The notes: generated by a model from the letters alone, not told the origin. Counted from the first letter of the stretch, positions 34,401 through 43,024 are shown. The stretch: 44,142 nt of DNA from an uncultured Elusimicrobiales bacterium (GCA_944325225.1 CALUZQ010000012.1:1-44142), one strand, 5' to 3'. Translations and numbers: made by a program.

Positions 34401-37072
34401 GAAGCGGTATTGTTTACCAATCCGTCTATGGCCGCCCCCGCAAAACCAAAGTTCCCCTGCAAAGGGATACTTTCAGCGTCATATGCGCCGTTATTATTCA
34501 AATCCTGCGTATCAATGCGGCCGTTGGGCTGGGATTCGGGATTATAGATATTATTTACAAACGGATTATAGCGCTCTTGCGTACCGTCCGGGTTGGTAAA
34601 CAGCCAGCCGATATCCTCATTCGGGGCCAGGGTATTGCGGCAATAGATGTTTTCCGTTTTGGGCACATTGGTACCGCATTGGGTATCCATACCGTTGGAA
34701 GAATCGGAATATTCGGAGATATTCCCGAAAGCAAAGTTTACCTGCGGGCCGTTTTCTTCGCCCAGCATGGTCAGTTCAAAAGAGGTCTTGCTGGATAAAT
34801 CCATACCGCTTTGGCTCAGCGGATAGACGATAGACACTTCGTCGCGGCCTTCTTCGTTTAAAAACGGCTGTCCCGTCGTTTGGTCAATGGTCGTAGCCGG
34901 GAGGGTGAAATCGTAATTTAAAATCAGCACTTGCTGTTTATCGTTGTAATTGGCGATGGAGTGCGGATTGATTTCCAGTGCGGGCAGATCCTGCGTATCC
35001 CAATGAATAGAATTTAAGAAAGCGGGTTTGCCGCTGGGGTTGGAAGCAAAAATCCAGTCCCTGAAAATGCGGGACCCGGCCACTTGTTCGTTCGTTTCGT
35101 TCATACTGTCCACCATGGCGTAACCAAACAAGTTCTGCTCGTTGCGGCTTTTGGCCACTTCCGCGCTGAAATCCACCGACAGCGGATCAGCCAGCTTGAT
35201 ATCTTTCCCGTTGATATCGGCCCCATAGACCAATAGCTTTTTGGAATAATTGCCCACCTGGGGGACGGTGGTCGGCTTCTCGCCGGATTCCTGGAGCATG
35301 GTGGCCCCCATGACGATTTTATCAAACAATTTATAATCCAGCCGTCCGCCCAAAACCGAGTTGTTGGAACTGGAACCGGTGGTGGTATCGTAGGTAATGT
35401 CTATGACGGAATTTTCGGTAATTTCGTCGCCCTTGTAAAAAGTGATAAAGCCGGAAGTATAATCAATATAATAATCGTTATTGCGGGTGAGCGTACGGCC
35501 GTTCAATTTAACCGTTTCCGATTCAATAACGATGCCCGATTCTATAAAATAAGTTTTTACGGTGGACTCGTATTGAATTTTAAACGACAAGTTTTTAGAA
35601 GAAGTGGGCGTAGCGCCGTACAGTCCGGTATCGTTTAAACGGTAGGACAAATTAAAAATACCCGTATTGAAATCCACTTCAATATACGAAGGATAGGTAT
35701 AATAACTGCTGGAAACGGGCTGACCGTTAGCGTCCTGCAACTGCAAAATAAAATTGCCTTTGCCGTTATCCTGCGTGATTTTTTGCGCCCCGATATTGTA
35801 ATAAGTTTTTAATTCCAGCTTATTGGCGGTTTCGGTAACCATGGCGGAGCCGGTCTCTATGGATTTATCGTTTTCGGTTTTAATCAGTTTAATGGCACCG
35901 GGTTTGCCCATGGTATTGCTGAGCTGATTGCCGCGCGTATCGCGGTAATCCACGGCAATTACGCTTTCGGCCGTAACCGTGCGTTTAAATGTGATGATAC
36001 CGCTGGCATAATCCACCGTATAATCCACCCCGCGGGTAAGCAGCTGCCACTTGGCCGGATACTCCGTATCGCCCAACACATCGGTAGCGATGCGGTCCAC
36101 CGGCACATAATCGGAGGAGGTGGAAGAATCGTTGCTGTAATAATAGATTTCTTCGGTACCCGGGGAAATGCTGCCCATCAGCGAGCGCCACTCGTCATAA
36201 GCCGTGCGGTCCAGCGGATAGCGGATATTGCCGCTGTTATCAATATACGGCCGTACATTTCCGCCGAAAGTCAAATCGTAATAAGTGCGGCGCAGGTATG
36301 AGGTATCCGCCAGCGAAATAATTTCCGATACACTGCTGCCGATAAATTGCTTTTGCTTGCTGGAACCTTTCGTCTGCGAGCCGATTAAATAGAGGTTGGC
36401 GTTTCCTTGCTGCAAGTGCATTTTGGCCCCAAACAGCTGTTTTTGATACGCAATAAATTCCGTTTCCGGCAGGGACAAATTAATATCGCCAAATTCCGCC
36501 AACTGCACCACTTCGCCAGGTTTGCCGCGATATGCTACCGAGATGGTCTTTTCTTCTTCGCGCTGGTCGTCGTAGTCAATATCCACAAATACCCGCTCCA
36601 AAATTTTACCCTGCATTTTTAACTGCATTTCCTGCTGCATTTCAAAGGAGTGAGTATTGCGCTGTTCAATATCGTTATTGGAATCCTGTTTGTATTTTTG
36701 GGCCGCCATAGAAAACCCCAGCACATACCGGCCGGTCAACGCAATACTGGTACCGTAAAGCGGCAGCGATAGCGTAGGATTCAAAAGGGTTAAATCCGGA
36801 ATGGGCTCCGGTTCGTTATCCAGTTTATAAGCGCCGTCCACCGCGGTAACGGCCTGGCGCCAAAACTCATTGGTAAATTTAAGCAGCTGGGCATCGTCCG
36901 GCGGATCTTCCAGCACCAGGGCAGCTTCTTCTTTGGCTTGCTGGTCCTCGGAAAAGAGGGAATATTGATCCCGGTCCACTAAGCTGTACGGCAACGATTC
37001 GGCGCCGGCCGGAGGGGCGGCGACGAATTGCAAAATCAGCAGCAGGGCGACAGGAAGCCGCAGTATTTTCAT
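31418..37072 (-). CDS. giant SprA-like outer-membrane protein
   Basis: The 1,884-residue product has a signal peptide (1-24). Segments resemble the repeated SprA/Sov domain of Bacteroidota: KMQGKILERVFVDIDYD, VQLAEFGDINLSLPETEFI, LFGAKMHLQQGNANLYLIGS, then long stretches of alternating hydrophobic residues as in a large beta-barrel. DFTQHREFRFLLHG and the EFFLKVG and GWRLISLKM segments also recall SprA. DTDGDGVPDS is a TSP3-like calcium motif. The last residues, NVTVQF, end in Phe, as in Bam-targeted barrels. SprA is the type 9 secretion translocon and is about 2,400 residues, so this is shorter. No other T9SS gene is visible. GAGG is far (13 nt) from the ATG. It is followed by comF. Confidence 0.62.
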   Translation of the reverse strand: MKILRLPVALLLILQFVAAPPAGAESLPYSLVDRDQYSLFSEDQQAKEEAALVLEDPPDDAQLLKFTNEFWRQAVTAVDGAYKLDNEPEPIPDLTLLNPTLSLPLYGTSIALTGRYVLGFSMAAQKYKQDSNNDIEQRNTHSFEMQQEMQLKMQGKILERVFVDIDYDDQREEEKTISVAYRGKPGEVVQLAEFGDINLSLPETEFIAYQKQLFGAKMHLQQGNANLYLIGSQTKGSSKQKQFIGSSVSEIISLADTSYLRRTYYDLTFGGNVRPYIDNSGNIRYPLDRTAYDEWRSLMGSISPGTEEIYYYSNDSSTSSDYVPVDRIATDVLGDTEYPAKWQLLTRGVDYTVDYASGIITFKRTVTAESVIAVDYRDTRGNQLSNTMGKPGAIKLIKTENDKSIETGSAMVTETANKLELKTYYNIGAQKITQDNGKGNFILQLQDANGQPVSSSYYTYPSYIEVDFNTGIFNLSYRLNDTGLYGATPTSSKNLSFKIQYESTVKTYFIESGIVIESETVKLNGRTLTRNNDYYIDYTSGFITFYKGDEITENSVIDITYDTTTGSSSNNSVLGGRLDYKLFDKIVMGATMLQESGEKPTTVPQVGNYSKKLLVYGADINGKDIKLADPLSVDFSAEVAKSRNEQNLFGYAMVDSMNETNEQVAGSRIFRDWIFASNPSGKPAFLNSIHWDTQDLPALEINPHSIANYNDKQQVLILNYDFTLPATTIDQTTGQPFLNEEGRDEVSIVYPLSQSGMDLSSKTSFELTMLGEENGPQVNFAFGNISEYSDSSNGMDTQCGTNVPKTENIYCRNTLAPNEDIGWLFTNPDGTQERYNPFVNNIYNPESQPNGRIDTQDLNNNGAYDAESIPLQGNFGFAGAAIDGLVNNTASNTSWTTYTMPLLLSTDEKEQWTAIRHLRITIKLTDEMKRAGKLKGQIKIANVSLSGTAWNAQNETDPDIFSVSGINNVDNTNYEPIFADTTGDGLTVFNYLYGSISNYKQATGSANALDQALNVKFNTIGLPAVPDNSEEEEPAGERYANRNFASMDFTQHREFRFLLHGAMQQGGSAPLNQPGTEFFLKVGTETNFDKVIVPTDFRGWRLISLKMVDTDGDGVPDSFENASNPDYNVRVVRRRAPGGVMNFREVSLMFTGVQAESRYEYTFVQDQTSQTLYARGILQPGLAVYKDANFAISAGTVQTVASLPDGSYQVVLADGAAYTATLGPITALGSQGEVWLNVIHLADAITLEGTAYKGDVVVKLEDWGSAGAKYKYQDSNFETPLAVSKKQEITEEEYFLKVDKIKEFPMEANLTRSSTVTPMVTDTTDYNTISLLDKGQVDRQRAVIRGDFKKDNLPQIGLEYTEDTVEYDAMKRKDDARTYGATLTHSTGSFKNITAGYHITDSSIDYDRSRHLESDSYYNTDENTQKMNMKVTYQPTNNFNFTPSYSLTKSKEDRTTYDETSAQDISYPKAMSQNTGFNSTWKITNWLAPSVSYNISTVESNNLNAKTVTASGQKVTVGVGEVKTVNRNADGGISLTLNGNELLPNSKLFNTFVISSSYRIQDADSWYDVDSGFDSRKELWIRSSLKDVGEYGYRKSLILRDTFTSTQRWSPFSQYELGGAASPLKTISLINNFTKTFQTNDETGTLYDSTSLTLPDMTFSISDIEKFFYGGSWFSSTNLKLRYSWVEQTTEATDEQFTTQYGGDFRFMLFNYFDTVLNYTRQESDKTDLRAGTSLERVEDNDISAQTSFYIGSMRVTPKLLYNSHDKWLVGGQISESSTETTPSLNLRWDFNLPRGFKLPFINKMYNATNRVIWSTTLAYTDKRSPVEVKENYRKFDFSTSLDYELSQNLRFTVGGGLTLLNHAYVKTEDYTAYNIAANVTVQF

Positions 37073-37198
37073 AAGACGAAAAAATACCTCATTATTTCAT
37101 TCTATAATATTTGTTCTTTTTATACCGCCGCATTCCCCCAACCCCGCAGGAGAGAATTTCCCCCCTTATCCCCCGTCCCATCCGATTGGCTATACACT

Positions 37199-37228
37199 AA
37201 AAAAGCCCCCTTTGCTTGGGGGCTTTAT
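37199..37228 (-). terminator. terminator of the protease gene
   Basis: AAAGCCCCC and GGGGGCTTT pair around a 7-nt loop, and the minus strand continues with T6. It lies 17 nt past the protease stop, before the start of the SprA-like gene. Confidence 0.85.
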
Positions 37229-37244
37229 GGAAACGATTGTCCAA

Positions 37245-38396
37245 TTAAGAAATTTCAACTGATATGGTTTTTTGAATCTGCCGGTGTTTTACAAGTTCAA
37301 ATTCCAAAAAATCACCGTGCCGCACATCGGGGAACAGCTGTTCGGCGTGTTCCGGGTCAAACGCGCCCGGATATTTGGGCAGATAAACTTTATGCAGCAA
37401 GGTGCCGTTCGGATCAAAGTGATACACCCAACCGACCGTTTCCTCGGCCTGTACTTGCAAAACCTGCCGCCCATAAATTTTAAAAACCGTGTAAGGGACC
37501 ATTCCTTTTTCGTAATTGCCAATCAGCCACTCCAAGACCTGGCGGGCGTTCACGGCAAAAACGAATCCTTGCTCCGGGGCGTGGCCGCTGTAAATGCCGG
37601 CCACTTTTCCCTGGGCGTCCAGCACCGGGCTGCCGCACAGCCCGTTAAATTCTTCAGACACATCGGGGCTGTCCATCACAATTTTGATATTTTGCGCCCG
37701 CTTAACTGTTAATTCATCTACTCGGGCAAAACCATTCGCCGCATACGGGCTTCCCCACACCACCAATTCACTCCCTTCCTGCGGCAAGGAATGGGCCACC
37801 TGCAGCGGCCGCACATGCAACGCCGCCGAAGCAGGCAGTTCTATAATCGCCGCATCCGGCGCATTGATGCCAAAAGAACCCGCCGCGCTGACCACCGCTC
37901 CGCCATAAAGGACCGGCTTGCCGGCTGCATCGTACATACGAAGCGCCACCGTATTGCCCGCCCGGCCCACTACATGATAAGACACCACCGCGTATAATCT
38001 GCCGGAGCCGGACTTAACCACAAAACCGCTTCCCATCAACTCCCCGCTGGCCCGGCCCACTACTTCCACCAGCGACTGCCGAATATATTTTTCCGTATGT
38101 TCCAACGACGGCTGAACCGGCGGTTGCGGTTTGTGAACCGACAGCACCTGCTGCATCACGGTCCCTTCCAGCCGATTGGCAAGCTGTTGTTTGGTTAACT
38201 CCGCCGCCGGCCGATAACCCGCCGCCGGCCGTACCGGAGAAACTGTCGCGGCAGGTACATATTTCAAGGGGGGAACCGCTTGAAAAGCTTGTTTAGGCCG
38301 CAACAACCCCCGCCACGCGTTTTTGGACGGTAATTTCTGCGCGAAAGAGCCCGAAGCGCTCAACAAGAAACAAAGCAGTAAAGTAAAAATTCTCAT
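37245..38396 (-). CDS. exported trypsin-like serine protease (S1/HtrA-like fold)
   Basis: The product has 383 residues from the ATG at 38396: signal peptide (about 1-19, ending SFA/QKL), a Pro-rich linker, then a trypsin-like domain from about residue 110. The catalytic triad can be placed at SYHVVG (His), DAAIIEL (Asp) and GLCGSPVL (Ser in CGSP). No PDZ domain follows; the last 90 residues (ETVGWVYHFDPNGTL, PDVRHGDFLEFEL) form an unknown domain. A longer reading from 38645 crosses the promoter and has no signal peptide at its start. TATAAT (38403-38408) lies 6 nt before the ATG and there is no Shine-Dalgarno. Periplasmic protein quality control or processing is possible. Confidence 0.8.
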   Translation of the reverse strand: MRIFTLLLCFLLSASGSFAQKLPSKNAWRGLLRPKQAFQAVPPLKYVPAATVSPVRPAAGYRPAAELTKQQLANRLEGTVMQQVLSVHKPQPPVQPSLEHTEKYIRQSLVEVVGRASGELMGSGFVVKSGSGRLYAVVSYHVVGRAGNTVALRMYDAAGKPVLYGGAVVSAAGSFGINAPDAAIIELPASAALHVRPLQVAHSLPQEGSELVVWGSPYAANGFARVDELTVKRAQNIKIVMDSPDVSEEFNGLCGSPVLDAQGKVAGIYSGHAPEQGFVFAVNARQVLEWLIGNYEKGMVPYTVFKIYGRQVLQVQAEETVGWVYHFDPNGTLLHKVYLPKYPGAFDPEHAEQLFPDVRHGDFLEFELVKHRQIQKTISVEIS

Positions 38397-38520
38397 ATTT
38401 TTATTATAACGGCTTTGCGCCGCCGGTTTCCAGGGCCAAAAGGCCCACCGCCCGCTGGGCCCGGACCTATACGGCGATTTCTCCTGTCGGAAAAGGTTAT
38501 ATTTTGTTAGAATAACATAT

Positions 38521-39615
38521 ATGCGCATTGGCATTTTTACCAGATATATCGCAAAAAGTCTGCTGACTTTCTTTTTGGGCGTACTCGGCGTGCTGACTTT
38601 TGTGATTTTTATGAACCAGTTTATCCGCATTCTGGATATGGCCATGACCTATGGCACCAGTTTCGGGTGGATTGTGTCCTCTTTGCTGAATGTGCTGCCC
38701 AATGTATTTTGCCTAAGCGCCCCGATGGCGTTTCAGATTGCTATTTTGCTGACGCTGACCAATATGAGCGAACACGGCGAACTAATTGCCCTGCGCGCGG
38801 CCGGTTTTTCGTTTAAAGAAATCATTAAACCCCTCTTTTTCTGTGCGCTGGGATTAACCGTCATTCTGTTTGTCATGCAAAACTGGCTGACCCCGCGCAG
38901 CTACAAGCGGCTGCTGGACCGCCGCAGCGAAGCCCGCAGCAAAATTACCAAAGTGAATCTGGAACCCAAAACCTTTTTAAATTTGGGCGAATGGGACTTG
39001 TATTTGGAAAACTTGGACAAAGAAACCGACACCGCCCGCCAAATCCACCTAATTAAAAAAGACGACGACGGTGCCCTAAGCACCAAAGTAAACGCTGCCA
39101 GCGGCAAAGTAATTTTAAGCAACACCGCCATCGGCCTGCGGCTGGAGAACGGCCAGATGCAGCGGCTGGACGCAAAAGATTCTTCCTCCTTTATTGCCGC
39201 TAATTTTAACGAGTATATTATGAGCATTTCGCTCTTAAAAGCCCAATATCGCCGGCTGCGCGTAGGGGAAATGTCCACCACCAAGTTGCTAAGGCGTATG
39301 CGCCAAATGCCTCTGGATCAGGAAACAGTCAACGAATACCGCTCCGAAATCAGCATGCGCAATGTGTTGGCGTTTTCGCCAATTGTACTGCTGTTTGTCA
39401 GCTGTCCGATTGGGTTTTCGTTCGGCAAGCGGACCAACAAGGGCTGGGGAATGCTGTTTAGCGTGGTGATTATTTTTGCGTTTTATCTGCTGATGACCCT
39501 AGGGCTTTCGTTAGGCAAAAAATACGGCTGGATTTCCTACCCGGGCCCGTGGCTGCCGATTGTAACCGGTATTTTCGCCGCGCGGTATCTCTGGAAAAAG
39601 AGGTTGAACATTTAA
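38521..39615 (+). CDS. lptF: LPS export permease LptF
   Basis: The 364-residue YjgP/YjgQ-family protein has three membrane helices near the start (IAKSLLTFFLGVLGVLTFVIF first), a periplasmic beta-jellyroll (about 130-265) and three at the end. With LptG and the ATPase LptB it forms the inner-membrane pump that lifts LPS to the LptC/A/D/E bridge. TAGAAT (38508-38513), with an upstream TGT that makes it an extended -10 box, lies 7 nt before the ATG. No Shine-Dalgarno is seen. It overlaps lptG by 1 nt (TAATG). lptB is not in the window. Confidence 0.9.
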   Translation: MRIGIFTRYIAKSLLTFFLGVLGVLTFVIFMNQFIRILDMAMTYGTSFGWIVSSLLNVLPNVFCLSAPMAFQIAILLTLTNMSEHGELIALRAAGFSFKEIIKPLFFCALGLTVILFVMQNWLTPRSYKRLLDRRSEARSKITKVNLEPKTFLNLGEWDLYLENLDKETDTARQIHLIKKDDDGALSTKVNAASGKVILSNTAIGLRLENGQMQRLDAKDSSSFIAANFNEYIMSISLLKAQYRRLRVGEMSTTKLLRRMRQMPLDQETVNEYRSEISMRNVLAFSPIVLLFVSCPIGFSFGKRTNKGWGMLFSVVIIFAFYLLMTLGLSLGKKYGWISYPGPWLPIVTGIFAARYLWKKRLNI

Positions 39616-40700
39616 TGCGGATTTACTTTTATATTGCCCGTAAATTCTGGGGCCCGTTTTTCTTTGCGCTGGGCGTATTTACCGCCCTAGTAGTGCTGGG
39701 CGATACTTTTGAGAAAATGAAAAACCTCGGCAACGGAACTACCACCATGCTGGATTTGCTGGCCTATTCGCTGACGACTTTCCCCAACTGGCTGGCAACC
39801 ATTATGCCGGTAGCGTGCCTGCTGGGGGCTATTTCCGTCATTTCGGAAATGGTGTCTAACGGGGAATGGACGGCCTGCGTGGCCAGCGGGTTTGCGCCGC
39901 GGCAGTTGTTTAAGCCCATTATTTGCTGCATTCTGCTGGTCGTGTTGCTGACCATGGCCCTGCAGGAATTTATCATTCCGCCCCTTAACGCCAAATCCAG
40001 CCAGATCTACAACACCCGCATCAACCCCGCCGCCGAGCCATTTAATCCCGACGAAGAAAAAGATGTCATCTTAAAAATTTCCCCCAATCAAATGCTTTTT
40101 GCCAAAGAAGTCAACTTAAAAAAAGGCACGATGAGACGCGTGTCGCTGGATACTTATGACTCCAGCTGGAATATCGCCAATCAGATTGTAGCCGACCAAA
40201 TGGTATGGAACCCGGAAACCAAGAGCTGGCTTTTTTCCAAAGGCATACAACGCACCTTTGTAGATCCTATGGATACGACAGAAGAATCTTTTGAAACGGC
40301 CCAATCGCCGGTGGATTTAAAACCGTCGGATATGGCCATAGACCGAACGGAAAACAAATTGCTTAGCATACGGGAATTGTATAAACGGATTGAATTTTTT
40401 AAACGCAGCGGACTGGCCTCCTATTCCGCCCAAACGATGCTGCAGTCCAAGCTGGCTACGCCGTTTGTTACGCTGATTATGTGCCTGCTGGGAATGCCGT
40501 TTGCTATTAGTATGCGCCGAAAAAGCAAAATTTTAAACATTATTGCTTCGCTGGTGATTGCGTTTACTTTCTGGTGGCTGATTACCATGTTCACTTCCAT
40601 CGGGGAAAACGGCTATATTAACCCCTATTTGGCCGGGTGGGGCCCGGTGCTGTTCTTTTCGGCGGTGCTGTTTGCAGAATTTAAATGGTTGAAATTGTAA
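39615..40700 (+). CDS. lptG: LPS export permease LptG
   Basis: The 361-residue product has the same plan as its upstream partner: RIYFYIARKFWGPFFFALGV as first helix, a periplasmic jellyroll (KDVILKISPNQMLFAKEVNL region) and closing helices with LATPFVTLIMCLLGMPFA. The start is the ATG that overlaps the lptF stop, with AGAGG 10 nt before. An upstream reading from 39549 lies inside lptF and lacks support. LptF/LptG names are assigned by order, since both proteins belong to one family. Confidence 0.9.
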   Translation: MRIYFYIARKFWGPFFFALGVFTALVVLGDTFEKMKNLGNGTTTMLDLLAYSLTTFPNWLATIMPVACLLGAISVISEMVSNGEWTACVASGFAPRQLFKPIICCILLVVLLTMALQEFIIPPLNAKSSQIYNTRINPAAEPFNPDEEKDVILKISPNQMLFAKEVNLKKGTMRRVSLDTYDSSWNIANQIVADQMVWNPETKSWLFSKGIQRTFVDPMDTTEESFETAQSPVDLKPSDMAIDRTENKLLSIRELYKRIEFFKRSGLASYSAQTMLQSKLATPFVTLIMCLLGMPFAISMRRKSKILNIIASLVIAFTFWWLITMFTSIGENGYINPYLAGWGPVLFFSAVLFAEFKWLKL

Positions 40701-40742
40701 GAAAACCGATTTCAGCCCCGGCCCCGCCGGGGTTATATATAC

Positions 40743-40779
40743 AAAAAACCGCCCGGCCGAACAGCCGGGCGGTTTTTTT
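40743..40779. terminator. bidirectional terminator between lptG and the response regulator
   Basis: ACCGCCCGGC (40748-40757) pairs with GCCGGGCGGT (40764-40773) around a 6-nt loop, with A6 on one side and T7 on the other. It ends both convergent transcripts. Confidence 0.9.
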
Positions 40780-40787
40780 AATAGAAC

Positions 40788-41147
40788 TTAGCGTGCTAAA
40801 CGGTGAATGGCGGAAAGAAGTTCATCGGTATCAAAGGGTTTATAGAGAACACCGTCGGCGCCCAGCCGTTGGGCCTCTTCCAGAATCGTATCCTGGCGCA
40901 GCCCGGTTACAATCAGCACCTTTACCTGCGGCATATGTTTTTTCAGTTTGGCCAGAATATCCAGCCCGTTCTCGGTAGGGAAAAAGATATCCAGCAGAAT
41001 CAGCCCCACGCCGCTGCCGTCCAATTTGGCAAACAACTCGGCCGAGCCACCCGCTTCAAACCCTACTTCAAACCCCGACGATTCCAATACATTCTTAATA
41101 GCCGAACGCAAAATAACCGAATCGTCCACTAATGCAATTTTTAACAT
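40788..41147 (-). CDS. single-domain response regulator (receiver only)
   Basis: The 119-residue product is only a CheY-type receiver domain. The acidic pair is in LVDDSVILR (D8, D9), the phospho-acceptor Asp in LLDIFFP (about 52), the switch Thr in VTG and the Lys in YKPF (about 103). There is no output domain, so it must act by protein contact, as CheY does in motility or PilG/PilH do in twitching. GAGG lies 6 nt before the ATG. It is 9 nt downstream of the phosphohexomutase gene. No histidine kinase is nearby. Confidence 0.9.
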   Translation of the reverse strand: MLKIALVDDSVILRSAIKNVLESSGFEVGFEAGGSAELFAKLDGSGVGLILLDIFFPTENGLDILAKLKKHMPQVKVLIVTGLRQDTILEEAQRLGADGVLYKPFDTDELLSAIHRLAR

Positions 41148-41156
41148 GTCATCCTC

Positions 41157-42566
41157 TTATTTTTGATACGGGGCCATTAATTTTTCCCCAAAATCCAACA
41201 GTGCCTGCGTGTCTTTCTTGGTTGCTGTTTCCGCATAAATACGCAAGAGCGGTTCTGTACCCGAAGGGCGCAATAACAGCCATTCATCATTTTCAAAGAT
41301 AATTTTAAGTCCGTCAAAGGTCAAAGTTTCGGCAATTTTACGCCCATTAATTTTTTTAGGCAGTTTTTTACGCACTTTTTCCGCCATCACGGCTTTATCC
41401 ACCGGTTTGGAAATAGGCAAATCGCGGCGCATATAGACCGAAGCCCCGTATTCCTGCGCAATCACAGCGCACAGCTCGCTGGCTTTTTTACCGGTGGCGG
41501 CCATAATATCCAAGAAAGCAAGTGCTACGGTAAGCCCGTCGCGGTCCGGCAGGTTGCCTTTCCAGGCAAATCCGCCCGATTCTTCTACACCAAAGGCCAC
41601 ATCGTCCAAGCTCATTCGTTCGGCTACATTTTTAAAACCTACGCCCACTTCTTCAAACAACATTTCATATTTACGGGCGATACGCTTGAGCAAATACCCC
41701 ATGGAAACCGTCTGCACGATATTTCCTTTGAGTTTTTTATACTTCACTAAATAATGACACAGCACCCCGGCAATCACGCACGGAGTAAGGTAATTGCCTT
41801 TTTCATCAATCAAGGCCACGCGGTCACCGTCGCCGTCAAAGGCCACTCCCAATGCGGCCTTTTTCTCCAGCACGGTTTTTTTAAGCACTGCTAAGTTCTT
41901 TTCCACCGGTTCGGGCTGTTCCCCGCAAAAAGTAGGTTCCCTCTCGGCGCGCAGCGCAATCACTTGTTTTTCCGGCAGGAATTTTTCCATATAGCCGGCC
42001 GACGCGCCGTGCATATAATCCACCACTACTCTGGACTTAAAAGTTTTTAACTTTTTGCTGTTTACATGCGCCGCCACATACTTAAAATAAATATCCGAAC
42101 AATCCTTTTGCTCGGCTTTCTGCCCATAAAGGAACAAAACAGAATTTTGGTCAATCAATTCTTCCACTTCTTTGGTAACGCGCGAAGAAGCCGACCCGCC
42201 CGCCAATTTAATTTTAATGCCGTTGTAATGGGCCGGATTATGGCTGGCCGTTACCATAACGCTCATCCAGAATTTGCTCAAGCTCAGGCAAGCCGCTACC
42301 GGCGTGGAAATAGGCGCGGAAGAGAGGGTAACATCAATTTTATTGGAACGAAAAATACTGGCAATATCGGCGGCAAACAAATCCGACATAAATCGGCGGT
42401 CGTATCCGACAAACACTTTAGGCATTTTGCCGTCCTCGCCGCCCGGAGCGTTTTCGTTGATATAATCGGCCAGCGCCTGTGCCACGCGGCGCACATTTTC
42501 AAAAGTAAAATCCCACGCGATCACGCCTCTCCAACCGTCGGTACCGAACTTAATCTCAGCTGCCAT
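41157..42566 (-). CDS. phosphoglucomutase/phosphomannomutase family protein
   Basis: The 469-residue alpha-D-phosphohexomutase has its four domains in order: FGTDGWRG near the start, the phosphoserine loop TASHNPAHYNG, the Mg loop FDGDGDRVAL, the sugar-binding loop EESGGF, and the phosphate-binding RPSGTEPLLRIY at the end. It moves phosphate between C1 and C6 of glucose or mannose. GlmM is less likely because of the FGTDGWRG start, but the substrate cannot be fixed from sequence. GGGAGAG lies just before the ATG. It forms a two-gene unit with the response regulator. Confidence 0.9.
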   Translation of the reverse strand: MAAEIKFGTDGWRGVIAWDFTFENVRRVAQALADYINENAPGGEDGKMPKVFVGYDRRFMSDLFAADIASIFRSNKIDVTLSSAPISTPVAACLSLSKFWMSVMVTASHNPAHYNGIKIKLAGGSASSRVTKEVEELIDQNSVLFLYGQKAEQKDCSDIYFKYVAAHVNSKKLKTFKSRVVVDYMHGASAGYMEKFLPEKQVIALRAEREPTFCGEQPEPVEKNLAVLKKTVLEKKAALGVAFDGDGDRVALIDEKGNYLTPCVIAGVLCHYLVKYKKLKGNIVQTVSMGYLLKRIARKYEMLFEEVGVGFKNVAERMSLDDVAFGVEESGGFAWKGNLPDRDGLTVALAFLDIMAATGKKASELCAVIAQEYGASVYMRRDLPISKPVDKAVMAEKVRKKLPKKINGRKIAETLTFDGLKIIFENDEWLLLRPSGTEPLLRIYAETATKKDTQALLDFGEKLMAPYQK

Positions 42567-42680
42567 ACACTCTCCCGTTTATCAGGTAAATCCACAATTT
42601 GCAATTTCCGTACACTTCTATAACACACCGGCCCAGCTGTTTATTTCAGCCCCGCTATCATACAGCCGGCCCAAATCCAG

Positions 42681-43024
42681 TGGAGGTGGGGGGATTCGCA
42701 CCCCCGTCCGAACATCTTTTCCAGCCGGGCGCTACAAGTTTAGCTTCGCTTAAGTAACCGCAAGCTAAGCGCGAAGCAGCACGCTTACGGTTTGGTTCGT
42801 GGGTCTTAGGCAAAGCCGGACGAACCGCGCCCGCTTTGCCGCATTCCATATAATAACCGCAATCCTTAAGCGTATGGAAGACACCCAAGGTGCGGTGGGA
42901 CTAAGCGTTAGCCCAAGCGACTTGATTGTCGTTAGTTATTTTTTTGGCCCTATTTTAGCCGGCCTGGCCAACCGGCACTTGCTCCCGGGCGGCAACAGAT
43001 ACCCGTCGAATCTATTACACCCCC
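42681..43024 (-). ncRNA. ssrA: transfer-messenger RNA (tmRNA)
   Basis: The minus strand begins GGGGGTGTAATAGATTCGAC, the standard tmRNA start, and ends GGTGCGAATCCCCCCACC-TCCA. The tRNA-like acceptor stem pairs GGGGGTG with CACCTCC and includes a G3:U wobble, the alanine identity signal. The tag frame is at about 42944 to 42900. Aligned with E. coli (AAUA then three bases), it would resume at AAC and encode NDNQVAWANA, then TAG. The resume point is inferred by alignment. The 3' CCA is not encoded; the genome has CTG there. The size, about 344 nt, is normal. It rescues stalled ribosomes with SmpB. Confidence 0.93.

Noticed and set aside
33878-34798. Plus-strand open frame of 306 codons
   Set aside because: It is antisense to the SprA-like gene, whose frame has a signal peptide and clear domain segments. 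The antisense frame has no ribosome-binding site.
38397-38645. 83-residue N-terminal extension of the protease
   Set aside because: It crosses a TATAAT box and overlaps the start of lptF, and it would bury the signal peptide. The ATG at 38396 starts directly with the signal peptide.
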